64,000 nt of DNA from Kiritimatiellia bacterium (GCA_017454745.1 JAFTCL010000046.1:1-64000); one strand, 5' to 3'. Positions 27,975 through 37,900 are shown, numbered from the stretch's first letter. The notes: generated from the letters alone by a model not told the origin. Numbers and translations: made by a program.

Positions 27975-29870
27975 TCAATCCTGGGCCGTTTCGCGCATCG
28001 CCTCCGCGATCGCGTCGGCCAGTGCTTCCAAATCCTTTGTTTCCGTGCGGGCGGATACCGCCACTCGCAGTCTCGCCTGTCCGCGCGCCACCGTAGGGTA
28101 GCGGATGGCCGGCGCCAAAAATCCCCGCCGCTCCAAAGCCTGCGATACGGCCGTTGCGCGTTTTTCGCCGCCAACCATCACCGGGATGATTGCAGACCCG
28201 GATTGCACGGGCATTCCGCGTTTGGCCAGCAGTGCGGCGAACGCCGCCGCCTTGTTGCGCACGGCCAACGCCAATCCTGGGTTTTCTTCCAAAATCGTCA
28301 AGGCGCAATCCGCCGCCGCCGCGGTGGCGGGGCAGGGGGCGGTCGAGAAAATAAACGGCCGCGACCGGTTCCGCAGATAGTCGCACACCGTGCGGGAGGC
28401 GCACACGTAACCGCCCTCGCACCCCAAGGCTTTGGAAAGCGTTCCCATCAAAATGTCGGGATGGCCGCATCTAAAGTGTTCGCACAAGCCGCGTCCGGTG
28501 TCGCCCATCACCCCGGTGGCGTGCGCTTCGTCAATCATCGAGATTACGCCGTTGGCGCGGCACAGTTCCTGAAATCGCGGCAGGTCCACCCAGTCGCCGT
28601 CCATCGAAAACACCGCGTCGGTGACCGCCAGACGGCGTCGGCGCGGGCCGGCTTGGGTGATTTTTGCGGACAAATCGTCAAGATCGTTGTGGCGGTAAAT
28701 GAAAACTTCGGCGCGTGACAGGCGGCAGCCGTCAACAATGCTCGCATGATTCAACTCGTCGCTGAAAATGGCGTCGCCCTTGCCTACCAATGCCGAGATG
28801 GTACCGACATTGGCCATGTACCCGGTGGCCCAAACCACCGCGTCTTCAGTGCTCTTAAACGCGGCCAAATGCCGTTCTAGTTGCAGATGCGGCGGCTTGG
28901 TGCCGGTTATCAGCCGCGATGCCCCGGAACCCGTTCCGAATTCCGCGATGGCGGCTACTGCCGCCGCTTTGAGCCTTGGGTCTTCAGACAGGCCCAAGTA
29001 GTCGTTGTCGGCAAAAGACTTGAGTTGCGGCGGGGACACCCGAACCGACCGCCACAGCCCAGCGCGGCGGATTTCGTCCAGTTCCCCGTCCAGTTCGGAC
29101 AACGGATCAACGGCGGCGGTTCCCGTTTGCGTCGGCGGGTTTGGCGGCACTCCGGTCACCAGCACCCGCCGGCATTGCAAAAACTCCACCGTTTCCGAGA
29201 TCCGTTCCTTGGGGCCGCGGTAAAGGAAAATCCGTCCGCCGACGGGGTCGCCCCGCCGTTTCAGGCAAGTGATCCTGACGTAGCCGAGCGTCTTGGTCGC
29301 CACGTATCCGGTAACGTAGTCGGGATCGTCGGACATGCAGATCTCGCCAACGATACCCGGCGCATTGACCACTTTGGTCGCCAACACCAGAGCTTCGGAG
29401 AAATGGTTCTTCGCAGTTGGGGCGGCGCGCCTGGAATTGTCGGCGGCGTCCATGTAGGTCGCCCGCACCCCGCGTTCCCGGTCCGGCTCAAGCCGTTCGA
29501 GCGTGTCCGCGTCCAGCAGCATCGCCCCGCGCATCGGGTAGGTTTGGCTGAACAGCCCGATGATTTCGTCCACCCGCCGGAAACCGCTTTCCGCCAACAG
29601 CTGTTTTACGATTTCCCAGCCGGCCTCTGGGGTCGCCGCCTCGCGGGTGGTGGCGATTAACGCCGGAAGTTCCATCGGCTGGCCGGCCGACTCGATTTTA
29701 ACGTTAACAAAGTCCGGCTGTCCTTTGGAATGGGACATCGCCCGCGAAACCAGTTCGCCGGCGGTCGCGGCGACGCATTCCTCCGGCACAATCCTTTCGG
29801 CGCCGGAGATGTGGCGGTTCTGCCGCGAAGCCCGCATTTTGAGTGAAAACAGTCGCCGTTGGTTATTCAT
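27975..29870 (-). CDS. bioWF: BioW-BioF fusion: pimeloyl-CoA ligase / KAPA synthase
   Basis: One 631-residue chain covers two consecutive steps. Residues about 1-245 are BioW (6-carboxyhexanoate-CoA ligase: MRAS..., HISGAERIV, YPMRGAM, KNHFSEALVLATKV), making pimeloyl-CoA from pimelate and ATP. Residues about 258-631 are BioF, a PLP enzyme condensing pimeloyl-CoA with L-alanine; NDYLGL, SDELNHASIVDG, IDEAHATGV and TLSKALG (PLP Lys480) are present. GGAGAT lies 5 bases before ATG 29870; the frame is open to 29945. It overlaps bioA by 8 bases. Fusion would pass pimeloyl-CoA directly to BioF. Confidence 0.93.
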   Translation of the reverse strand: MNNQRRLFSLKMRASRQNRHISGAERIVPEECVAATAGELVSRAMSHSKGQPDFVNVKIESAGQPMELPALIATTREAATPEAGWEIVKQLLAESGFRRVDEIIGLFSQTYPMRGAMLLDADTLERLEPDRERGVRATYMDAADNSRRAAPTAKNHFSEALVLATKVVNAPGIVGEICMSDDPDYVTGYVATKTLGYVRITCLKRRGDPVGGRIFLYRGPKERISETVEFLQCRRVLVTGVPPNPPTQTGTAAVDPLSELDGELDEIRRAGLWRSVRVSPPQLKSFADNDYLGLSEDPRLKAAAVAAIAEFGTGSGASRLITGTKPPHLQLERHLAAFKSTEDAVVWATGYMANVGTISALVGKGDAIFSDELNHASIVDGCRLSRAEVFIYRHNDLDDLSAKITQAGPRRRRLAVTDAVFSMDGDWVDLPRFQELCRANGVISMIDEAHATGVMGDTGRGLCEHFRCGHPDILMGTLSKALGCEGGYVCASRTVCDYLRNRSRPFIFSTAPCPATAAAADCALTILEENPGLALAVRNKAAAFAALLAKRGMPVQSGSAIIPVMVGGEKRATAVSQALERRGFLAPAIRYPTVARGQARLRVAVSARTETKDLEALADAIAEAMRETAQD

Positions 29871-31146
29871 GGAAATCTCCATCGGCGGTTTGCTGTCCGG
29901 GCGCGCAGGAGGCCAGTTCGCGGATCGCCGCCGTGATGCGGTCAACCGTATCTGAGTCGGAAACCAGCGGCGGCATGGTGTAGATGAAATTGCAAAACGG
30001 GCGCAGCCACACTCCGTGCCGGTCGATTACCCGTTCGATGTCGGTTCGGGCCGGCATGGCGGCAACCTCCACGATCCCCACCGCGCCCATAACGCGAACG
30101 TCGGTAACGTTGGGCAGGCGGCGGCACTCCGCGAGTCCGGCGTTTAGCCGGCTTTCGATGGCGGCGGCTTTTGCGGCGTAATCGGAAGTTTGGAACAGCT
30201 TTAGCGAAGCCACTCCCGCCGCGCAGGCAATGGGGTTGGCCATGTAGGTGGGACCGTGCATGAACGCGCCGGGATGCCCGGCGGAGATGGTTTCCGCCAC
30301 TTTGGCGGACGCCACGGCGGCGGCGAGGGTGACGTGTCCGCCGGTCAACGCTTTGCCGACCGTCATGATGTCCGGAACCACCCCAGCGTGGTCGCCTGCC
30401 CACAGTGGGCCGGTACGGTAGAAGCCGGCGGCGATTTCATCGAAGATCAGCAACAGGCCGTGTTCGTCGCAAAACCGCCGCAGACGGCGAAGGAATTCGG
30501 GCGAATAAAAGCGCATCGCGTTCGCCGCCTGGAAAACCGGTTCGCATATTACGGCGGCGATTTCATCGCCGTGTTCTGCATAAACGGAACAGACCGACTC
30601 AAAATCAAACGGATCGGCGAAGTAGTGGTGCGGCATGATTTGACGGAACAGCGTGTGCATGCCGTCCGGATCGGAGAGCGCCATCGCGCAGCAGGTGTCG
30701 CCGTGGTAGCCGCCTTTTAACGCCAGCAGCTTGCCCTTGGCGGGAAAGCCCAGCGAGTGCTGGTACTGAACCGCCATCTTGGCGGCAACTTCCACCGATA
30801 TGGATCCGGAGTCGGCGAAGAACACCCGGTCCAGCCCGGGGGGCGTCAGCTTGACCAGCGCTTGGGCCAGCTCGACCGCCGGTTCGTGGGTAAAACCGCC
30901 AAACATCACGTGCGAAAGTTTTTCCGTCTGCCTGCGGATTGCCCCCACGATTTCCGGGTGGTTGTGCCCGTGGGCCGCGCACCACCAGCTGGAGACCGCG
31001 TCAATGAGCGTCCTGCCGTCCATGAGCCGCAATTCCACGCCGTTGGCGGATTCCGCCATCCGCACAGGAGGCGGGTTTGCCAGCGAGGCGTAGGGATGCC
31101 AAATGTGGCGGCGGTCGAATTCAAGTTGTTCTTTCCACGTTGTCAT
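29863..31146 (-). CDS. bioA: Adenosylmethionine-8-amino-7-oxononanoate aminotransferase
   Basis: BioA aminates KAPA to DAPA, usually with S-adenosylmethionine as amino donor. This class III PLP aminotransferase of 427 residues starts with the family's substrate-site region FDRRHIWHPYAS, has SSWWCAAHGHNHPEI, SGSISVEVAAKMAVQYQ, FDEIAAGFYRTG and the PLP-lysine motif TVGKALTGGH. ATG 31146 overlaps the bioD stop as ATGA; the frame is open to 31209, but that part is not BioA-like. Its 3' end overlaps bioWF. Confidence 0.95.
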   Translation of the reverse strand: MTTWKEQLEFDRRHIWHPYASLANPPPVRMAESANGVELRLMDGRTLIDAVSSWWCAAHGHNHPEIVGAIRRQTEKLSHVMFGGFTHEPAVELAQALVKLTPPGLDRVFFADSGSISVEVAAKMAVQYQHSLGFPAKGKLLALKGGYHGDTCCAMALSDPDGMHTLFRQIMPHHYFADPFDFESVCSVYAEHGDEIAAVICEPVFQAANAMRFYSPEFLRRLRRFCDEHGLLLIFDEIAAGFYRTGPLWAGDHAGVVPDIMTVGKALTGGHVTLAAAVASAKVAETISAGHPGAFMHGPTYMANPIACAAGVASLKLFQTSDYAAKAAAIESRLNAGLAECRRLPNVTDVRVMGAVGIVEVAAMPARTDIERVIDRHGVWLRPFCNFIYTMPPLVSDSDTVDRITAAIRELASCAPGQQTADGDFHE

Positions 31147-31820
31147 GGCTTGAAAAATGACGAAAAATCCGGGTTGGCGTTGTCCGCCAGATTGCTTATG
31201 ACCGTCCAAACATCGCGGTAGCCCATTTGCCGGAGATGACGGCGCACCGTGGCCTCGGTGTCCGCAAAAATGACCGGGTCAGCGGCTGGGAAAGCGTTGT
31301 ACACCACTCCCGCTAGTCCCATGTTTCTCGCGCGGGCCGCCTCCAGGGAGAGCAGGATGTGGTTGATTGAACCCAACCGACCGTTGGCCACCAGAATAAG
31401 CGGCCAGCCCTCCGATGCGGCAAAATCGATGGCCAACGTTTCATCGGTCAGCGGTACGCACAGCCCGCCGGCTCCCTCGACCAGCACAATGTCGTGCGCT
31501 TGGGCGCACGCCCGTACCGAATCGGAGATTTTCCGCAAATTCACGGTCTTGCCCTCCAGTCTTGCCGCCAACAGCGGTGATGACGGGAAACTGAAGATTT
31601 GCGGCGCGGTCAATCCCGCGGAGTCTTCAGGGAACAGCCCGACCCCGGCAATCTGGCGGTGGCGGTCCAGGTCTTCAGAAAAGCCGTCGCAACCCGTCTG
31701 CACCATTTTAACCGATATCCAGTCGATGCCGCATTGCTGCAGGTAGCGGCACATCATGCCGGTCGCGACGGTTTTGCCGACATCCGTGTCAATGCCGGAG
31801 ACGAAATAAGTGCGCTTCAT
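31143..31820 (-). CDS. bioD: Dethiobiotin synthetase
   Basis: BioD closes the ureido ring of dethiobiotin from DAPA, CO2 and ATP. The 225-residue P-loop protein has SGIDTDVGKTVATGMM (Walker A), the Lys of SVKMVQTG and the VEGAGGLCVPL motif. Its start overlaps the bioB stop (31817-31820) and its stop overlaps the bioA start, both as ATGA, so the first three genes are translationally chained. Confidence 0.95.
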   Translation of the reverse strand: MKRTYFVSGIDTDVGKTVATGMMCRYLQQCGIDWISVKMVQTGCDGFSEDLDRHRQIAGVGLFPEDSAGLTAPQIFSFPSSPLLAARLEGKTVNLRKISDSVRACAQAHDIVLVEGAGGLCVPLTDETLAIDFAASEGWPLILVANGRLGSINHILLSLEAARARNMGLAGVVYNAFPAADPVIFADTEATVRRHLRQMGYRDVWTVISNLADNANPDFSSFFKP

Positions 31821-32800
31821 CTCAACCCCTGCAACGTATCGTATCCGGCATCTTTGGCAAGTTGGCGGTCGTCATCGTAATCCGACCCCGGCGTGGTCAG
31901 CAGCGGGCCTTGGATGCCGGAAGTTATTCCGACGTAAATCGCCCGCGCCGCGTCACGGTCTGAAAGCCGCCGCCGCCCGCCCGCGAAACGAAGCGGGGTT
32001 TTAGGGTTGACCAGCCGCAGCACCGCGATTGAATCGAGGATGCGCTCGGTGTTTAGAAACTGCGATTTGCCCAACGGGGTTCCCTCAATCGGGTCCAGCA
32101 CATTCACCGGGATCGAATCCGGGGCGATTGATTTGAGCGCAAACGCGAACTCCACCAACTGTTCGTCGCTTTCGCCCATTCCGATAATCCCGCCGCAGCA
32201 GATTTCCATTCCAAGTTCGCGGGCCGCCCGGATAGTCTCCAGTTTTTCCGCCATCGTGTGGGTGGTGCATAAATCATCGAAGTGGGAAGGCGCGGTCTCC
32301 AGATTGCAGTGAAGCCGTTCCAGCCCGGCGTCGCGCAGCCGGCGGAGCGCGTCCGGCCCCACCAGACCCAGCGAGCCGCAGAGGTGGAGTTTTGTGTTGC
32401 GGCGCATCGCCTCCAGCGCGGAACAAATCTCGTCCAGCTCAGCCGGCGACTGTCCGCGCCCGGAGGTCACCAGCCCGATCCGCCCCACGCCGTTCGCTTC
32501 GGCGGCTTTGGCGGCTTTAACGCATTCGTCCGTGCCGACCCAGCCGTGGCAATCACAATCGGTTTTCCAATGTGCGCTTTGGGCGCACCATTTGCAGTTT
32601 TCGCTGCACCGTCCGCAGCGGGCGTTGATAATCGCGCAGAAGTCGAAACGGGCCGGTTTAAAATGTTCGGTAACCTGGTGCGCCGCCTCCCACAACGCCT
32701 CGTGGTTTCCCGATTTTAGGCAAGCCGTAATGGTTTCGGGCGAAACCTCGCCGCCGCTGATCACGCTTTGCGCGATTTGATTGAAGATGGAGTTATCCAT
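31817..32800 (-). CDS. bioB: Biotin synthase
   Basis: BioB is a radical-SAM enzyme inserting sulfur into dethiobiotin. The 327-residue product has the cluster motif CSENCKWCAQS with Cys65, Cys69 and Cys72, followed by HLCGSLGLV, HCNLETAP, GGIIGMGES and PVNVLDPIEGTPL. ATG 32800 is clear: AAAGGAGGG lies 9 bases upstream and the frame beyond it (open to 32992) runs through a TPP riboswitch, so the longer protein would be spurious. It is the first gene of bioB-bioD-bioA-bioWF-thi4-thiE. Confidence 0.95.
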   Translation of the reverse strand: MDNSIFNQIAQSVISGGEVSPETITACLKSGNHEALWEAAHQVTEHFKPARFDFCAIINARCGRCSENCKWCAQSAHWKTDCDCHGWVGTDECVKAAKAAEANGVGRIGLVTSGRGQSPAELDEICSALEAMRRNTKLHLCGSLGLVGPDALRRLRDAGLERLHCNLETAPSHFDDLCTTHTMAEKLETIRAARELGMEICCGGIIGMGESDEQLVEFAFALKSIAPDSIPVNVLDPIEGTPLGKSQFLNTERILDSIAVLRLVNPKTPLRFAGGRRRLSDRDAARAIYVGITSGIQGPLLTTPGSDYDDDRQLAKDAGYDTLQGLR

Positions 32801-32804
32801 CAAC

Positions 32805-32890
32805 CAAGTCCCTCCTTTCGCCGGTATTACCCGGATCAAGTTTGTGGGTCTGTTCTCAGCCTTCGGACATCCGAAAGCACCCCATTTGAA
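32805..32890 (-). promoter_or_regulatory. TPP riboswitch (THI element)
   Basis: On the minus strand the conserved THI-box parts occur in order: GGGGTGC, a small hairpin TTCGGATGTCCGAA, GCTGAGA, ACAGACCC, then ACTTGATCCGGGTAATACCGGCG. The bioB ribosome site AAAGGAGGG follows immediately, so ligand binding probably hides it and blocks translation. No terminator hairpin with a U-tract is seen. The element sits in front of an operon starting with four biotin genes and ending with thi4 and thiE. Confidence 0.95.
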
Positions 32891-32898
32891 TTGATGCA

Positions 32899-32927
32899 AG
32901 CCTACCACATTTCCTTTGAAACCGCAA
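32899..32927 (-). promoter_or_regulatory. Candidate promoter of the bio-thi operon
   Basis: On the minus strand TTGCGG and TAGGCT are 17 bases apart. A start about 7 bases after the second box would put the transcript's 5' end just before the riboswitch aptamer, which supports the placement. The hexamers themselves are weak. Confidence 0.4.
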
Positions 32928-32969
32928 GCCCAAACTAGGTGGAATCGGGTGAGGGGCGCTGACATTCCC

Positions 32970-33134
32970 GTTCCCTTGCGCGAAGGCGGCATAACTGCTT
33001 ACGCTGTCCGCGCCGTGGCTGACGATCGCCGCCATAAACGGGTACGTGAGGCTCTGGGATATTGCCTGCAGGAAAAGCGGTATGTAAAACTTGGTCGCCC
33101 GCCAGGGCGTGAAAACATCCGGATTACTGTCCAT
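32970..33134 (-). pseudogene. Truncated N-terminus of a MATE-like membrane protein
   Basis: About 55 codons starting at 33134 read as the N-terminus of a membrane transporter: a polar leader, WRATKFYIPLFLQAISQSLTYPFMAAIV (first membrane helix), then AFAQGN. The frame then loses this character and runs into the bio operon promoter and riboswitch. This start resembles the first helix of MATE/MOP-type flippases. The remaining roughly 400 residues are absent, so it appears to be a deletion remnant. Confidence 0.4.
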
Positions 33135-33173
33135 TCCGAGTCCGTCCCACCCGTGCCGCCCGGCGCTTCGCGG

Positions 33174-34115
33174 TCAGAAGAGCTTGCGTTTGGCAAAAAA
33201 CACGGTGATGACGATAGTGACCAAAATGGTTATGACCGCGATAGCGGAGAAAGCCCACGTATGATTGGCAAAAGGCAGCGTCACGTTCATCCCGTATATG
33301 CTTGCCACCAGGGTCGGGACCATCAGCACGATCGTGATGGAGGTCAGCCGCTTCATCACGTTGTTGAGGTTGTTTGAGATGATGGAGGCGAAGGTGTCGA
33401 GCGTTCCGGTCAAGATGTTGCTGTGCACGGTAGCCATTTCCAGCGCCTGCCGGTATTCCACCGCCACATCCTCCAGCACGTCGAGATCCTTGTCCGGGAT
33501 ATCAATGTGGCGCGTATGCTCCAACCGCCCGATCAGGATGTCGTTAGCCTTGAGCGAGGTTGTAAAATAAACCAAACTCTTTTCGATGTTGAGCAGGCGC
33601 ATCAGGGCCTCGTTGGAGACCGATTCGTGCAGGTCCTGCTCCACGATGTCGGTGCGCTGGTGGATGTCGCGCAGGTAGCGCAGGTAAAGCGTGGCGGCAT
33701 GGAGCAGGATTTTGAATACAAAGCGGAACTTGTCGTTCGGGGAACAGGCGCGGCGAATCTGGTCGAGGAACGTGCTGGTGACCGGAGTTTCGCGGCTGCA
33801 GATGGTCAACACGTGGTTCTTGGTGATGATGATGCCCAGCGGCAGCGTGTAGAACGGCACGGGATTGTCTTTGTCGGGCTGGCTCTCGTGGAACGGGACG
33901 TGTACGATCAGCTGGGTGAAATCGTCCTCGACTTCGAGACGCTGCCGTTCGTCCTTATCCAAAGGGTCGGTGACATACTCGCGCGGCACGCCGGTGCATT
34001 CGCTGACGGCGTCGATTTCTTCGGTCGTAGGGTCTGAAAGGTTGATCCAGCAGGATCCGATGGGGGTTGGGACCTCTTTAAGCGCCCCGTCTTCCCAGTG
34101 ATAGAACGAAAGCAT
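33174..34115 (-). CDS. corA: CorA family magnesium/cobalt transporter
   Basis: A 313-residue inner-membrane channel for Mg2+ or another divalent cation. The soluble N-terminal funnel is followed by two C-terminal membrane helices (about 258-274 and 286-308), with the selectivity motif YGMN (Gly275-Met276-Asn277) at the end of the first and a basic tail (AKRKLF). AGGAGGGG precedes the start strongly. infA lies 38 bases upstream on the same strand, so both may share a transcript. Confidence 0.93.
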   Translation of the reverse strand: MLSFYHWEDGALKEVPTPIGSCWINLSDPTTEEIDAVSECTGVPREYVTDPLDKDERQRLEVEDDFTQLIVHVPFHESQPDKDNPVPFYTLPLGIIITKNHVLTICSRETPVTSTFLDQIRRACSPNDKFRFVFKILLHAATLYLRYLRDIHQRTDIVEQDLHESVSNEALMRLLNIEKSLVYFTTSLKANDILIGRLEHTRHIDIPDKDLDVLEDVAVEYRQALEMATVHSNILTGTLDTFASIISNNLNNVMKRLTSITIVLMVPTLVASIYGMNVTLPFANHTWAFSAIAVITILVTIVITVFFAKRKLF

Positions 34116-34153
34116 TTCAACCCCTCCTTTCTGACCGCCGGGGCTGCGGCATC

Positions 34154-34375
34154 CTACGCCTTGTGGCGGTAGATGATGCGCCCCTTGGTCAAATCATACG
34201 GCGAAATTTCGAGCGTGACCTTGTCGCCCGCCGCAATTTTGATGAAAAACTTGCGCATTTTGCCGGAAATGTGCGCAAGCACCTCGTGTCCGTTCTCCAA
34301 ACGAACCGTGTACATCGTGGCCGGAAGCACCTTAACCACTACACCCTGCACTTCAATAGCATCGTCACTAGGCAT
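34154..34375 (-). CDS. infA: Translation initiation factor IF-1
   Basis: IF-1 binds the ribosomal A site during initiation. The 73-residue OB-fold protein matches family length: [44 protein letters not shown], then [26 protein letters not shown] 34375 is used because GGAG lies 4 bases before it; the open frame continues upstream to 34471 without IF-1 similarity. The gene is isolated from ribosomal protein genes and is followed by corA. Confidence 0.95.
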   Translation of the reverse strand: MPSDDAIEVQGVVVKVLPATMYTVRLENGHEVLAHISGKMRKFFIKIAAGDKVTLEISPYDLTKGRIIYRHKA

Positions 34376-34829
34376 AAAACTCCGTTCATTGAAAAAACAA
34401 TCTGGTAAAGCATACCACTCCGCCGCGATTATTGCAAGCGGGGAACGGAAAATTTTTCGTTTTTTCGCCACTCCGGTGTTGATTATCCTGTTTGCGATAT
34501 GATAAACTTAAGCGTGTTTTTCGTTAGGAATGCCGTGTCATTACGCAGTTAATCCAATGAAAAACAAGCCACAGTTCGGGGAACTGACCGGGAGCGTCAA
34601 GCCACTTTGTGAGGGCCGACATCCCCTTCCACCCCCCGGACAACACAGAATTTGCATAGCTGCAAAGCAGTCGTTCTGAGAAATGTAGGAAGTTTCAAGT
34701 TGGACGACACTTAGCAGGGAAAGCGTATATGCGCTTCCTCTCTTCGTGTTTCCAACAAGGCAATCCTACAGCCTCTCAGAAGATACGAACGAGAGGTTTT
34801 CTTTTTTCGTTCCGATTGCCGAGCGGCAG
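34376..34829. other. Non-coding stretch between divergent infA and the peptidase gene
   Basis: About 450 bases without a supported gene. It must contain the infA promoter (minus) and probably that of the peptidase gene (plus). No riboswitch or RNA family is recognised. The composition is lower in GC than the flanking genes. Confidence 0.4.
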
Positions 34830-34855
34830 ATAGGGCGCGTTGTCCCCAACGCGCC
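34830..34855 (+). repeat. REP-like palindrome A (GCGCG family)
   Basis: Arms GGCGCGTTG and CAACGCGCC around TCCC, preceded by ATAG instead of GTAG. It is intergenic, upstream of the peptidase gene, in tandem with element B. Confidence 0.85.
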
Positions 34856-34868
34856 GCACCGCAAAATG

Positions 34869-34894
34869 GTAGGGCGGCGTGTCCCCACGCCGCC
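34869..34894 (+). repeat. REP-like palindrome B (GCGGC family)
   Basis: GTAG, then arms GGCGGCGTG and CACGCCGCC around TCCC. It ends 22 bases before the peptidase start codon and next to its ribosome site, so as an mRNA hairpin it could affect translation. Confidence 0.85.
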
Positions 34895-34915
34895 GCAAGG
34901 AGAGAAGGAACGAAA

Positions 34916-37900
34916 ATGAAGAGAGACAGATTGTTTGGAAACGGCCTCATGCGCCTCGCCGCGTGTGCGATGGTGGTTTTTGTTTGCGCAGGTAGCGCGT
35001 GGGGGAAAGGAATCAACCCTGCGTACAAAAAATGGATTCAGCAGAGTCGCTTCATAAAAGCGAGTAGTCTGGATGCTGTTGAAACAAACAATAATGTTGT
35101 GACTCATAAGGCGATGCGATTACTCAACTCCACGCCTAAGGCTACTGTACTAGCTGGAGGATTGTTTGATGGAGCGTCATTAAATGACAGTTCTGGTTAT
35201 ATCCCTTCGTTGATCAACTATAGTCATTTGAGCTTTATTAATACTCGTTCTTCTCGTCTCAATTCAGGCGAGTCCCTTCCAAGACAATACGACTCACGGA
35301 ATAAGGGATGGGTAACGACCGTCAAAAACCAGAATCCTTTTGGCACTTGTTGGGCACATGCGGCAATTGGTGCTGTAGAGGCTACTGTTCGCAGGGAACA
35401 GCGTTCCGGTTTCAATTCTGATAATGCGCTACCCGATTTTTCCGAGAACAATATGGTAATGCAGACGTGGCATGATGTTCATCCACACGGGAAATCGGAT
35501 ATATTCGAGATTCCCAGCGAATACAGCATGGGAGGTTCCTTTGAAAAGGCCTTTGCTTATCTTGTGCGTTGGGGGGGACTGATAAATGAAGCAAAAGATC
35601 CGTATCCGTCAACGGGAAATCAATATGTAACGTATCGGAGCGACATTCAGAGTCCTGCAATTTGGCATGTCCAAAGTTATGAGCAGTACGCGCCCAAGGC
35701 ATCGGTACTAGGTCACGATGCAATAAAGAGGGCGATTATGAGATATGGTGGGGTATGGGTTTCATACTGTGCAACGGACTGTATCTATTACAATGACGTC
35801 AATGGAGAGTTCTATACGTACGATGAAGCAGTCAGATACATGGAATCCGGGGGTGAATATTACTGGCTTCAGGTCCCCTTCCTTTCGGATGATGGGAAAA
35901 GTTTCTATAATTGCTGTACATCATTTGGCCACGCGAAACTTGCGTCGAACCACGCGGTTTTGTTGGTTGGATGGGACGATGATTACTCAAGAACAAATTT
36001 CTGCTATTCGCCTAATGGCAATGGTGCGTATCTGATTAAAAACAGTTGGGGCGAGGACTTTGGCGATGGCGGATATCTCTGGGTATCCTATTATGATGAC
36101 AATATGCTCTATGACAGTTCGTATGCGATTCCATCCGTGTCGCCGTCTGATAATTATTCCGAAATCTATCAGCATGACCCACTTGGCCTTGTGTATCAGT
36201 TTCCATATTCAGAATACAAATGGGGCGCAAATGTCTTTATGGCAACAAATGACACCCGACTTGCTGCCGTAGGTTTTTATTCAATGTCTCCAGGCACTGC
36301 ATATACGATAAAGATTCACACGGGGGTGTCTGCAGCGAATCCAGTGTCTGGAATATGCGTCAATGATGAAGGGCAGACGGGTTCGGTATCTTATGCGGGT
36401 TTTGCAACTATTGTGCTAAACAGCCCCGTAACTATCAAGGCTGGAGAGAGGTTCTCTATCGTGCTGCACCTTGAATCTCCTGGCGAGGACGAGCCATTCG
36501 GTTCCGAGGTCAATCTACCGTATCGTCAAGACTGGACAAAGAAAGTTCGTGGACTGCAGAAATTTAGTTATTCGCTTACAAGTAGGGTTACCGCTCTTGC
36601 CGGGCAGAGTTTCGTAAGCACAGACGGAACTTCCGGTACATGGCGCGACATTGTAACGGACGTGCCGTCAAAGTGCGTTGAGAAAGAAGGGTATGTTATT
36701 ACGGTCACTGACGAAAATGGTGTGGCAGCTGATATATATGACGAAGTAATATACGATACTTCTTCGGCCAATCTCTGCATCAAGGGGTATATGCAGTCTG
36801 CACCTACTTCGGCAACGTTGACGTCCATAGAAATATCTGGTTCGGGAACGTCGGTTGCTGGAGGAGAGGTTCTTTCGCTCACATGTACCGCAAGTTACGA
36901 CAATGCCCAGCCGAAGGATGTCACTGCGTTGGCAAATTGGGCGATAGAAAAGGGTAGTGGCTATGCCGATGTGATTTCGCCGGGCAGAATCAAAACTATG
37001 GAAACAACCGAAAACCAATTGATAAGTGTCAAGGCGGCATACGAGGAAGAGGGCATAACGAAAGAGGACACATGGGATTTCTATGTTGTGGCGGCAGCAC
37101 CGGAAACACCTGCCGAGATTGTGACAACGCAAGGTAGCGCAGATACTCATGTACATATCGAATGGTCGGAATCACATGGTGCAACATGTTATTCCATTTA
37201 TCGTTCAAGGACGGCATCAGTGAAGAACGCCAGTCACATCTATGACGTCAAGGGCGAAACATGCTACAATGATACTGGTGCAATTCCTGGTAGGGACTAT
37301 TGGTATTTTGTCAAGGCGGGAAACATTGGCAAAGATAATAAATTACAGTATAGCGGGTTCAGCACCGGCGCGAACGGCTGGCGCAAGCTTGCGCCGCCGG
37401 AGAGCGTGACGGCATCCGACACGCTTCTCGACAAGGTCGCTCTCGAATGGAGTGAGGTCGAGGGTGCGACGCACTACCGCGTCTACCGCGCCGAAAACAT
37501 TGATGGCGAAAAGACCGCGCTTGGCAACTGGCAGTCGGCAACGACCTTCAACGACACCACGGCGACGGCGGGCGTGACGTACTACTACTTTGTTGTCGCC
37601 GCAGTCGATGCGAACGGGAGCCGTCCGAGCGATTTCAGCATTGTCGAGGACGGCACGAGGGCCGTGCCTGTCACTATCGACCATCTTGAAATCAAGGGCG
37701 ATGCGAGCGTCAATGCCGGAGCGTATGCCGACTACGCGGCGGATGCGATTTACACCGATGGGCACAAGGTCGAGAATGTCACGCCCAACAATTGGAAAAT
37801 CGTCGGCGACGGCGCGTCGGTTGTCGGTTGTCGCGTGACGGCGGCATCCGTTACAGAAAACAAGACAGTCACGCTTGTCGCGACCTACACCGAAGACGGC

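Noticed and set aside
32801..32992. An upstream extension of bioB giving a 391-residue protein
   Set aside because: The extra codons are the TPP riboswitch and leader; the strong ribosome site and biotin-synthase homology begin at 32800.
34500..34830. A structured RNA between infA and the peptidase gene
   Set aside because: Compared by eye with SRP RNA, RNase P RNA, tmRNA and common riboswitch cores; no match, so left as unassigned non-coding DNA.
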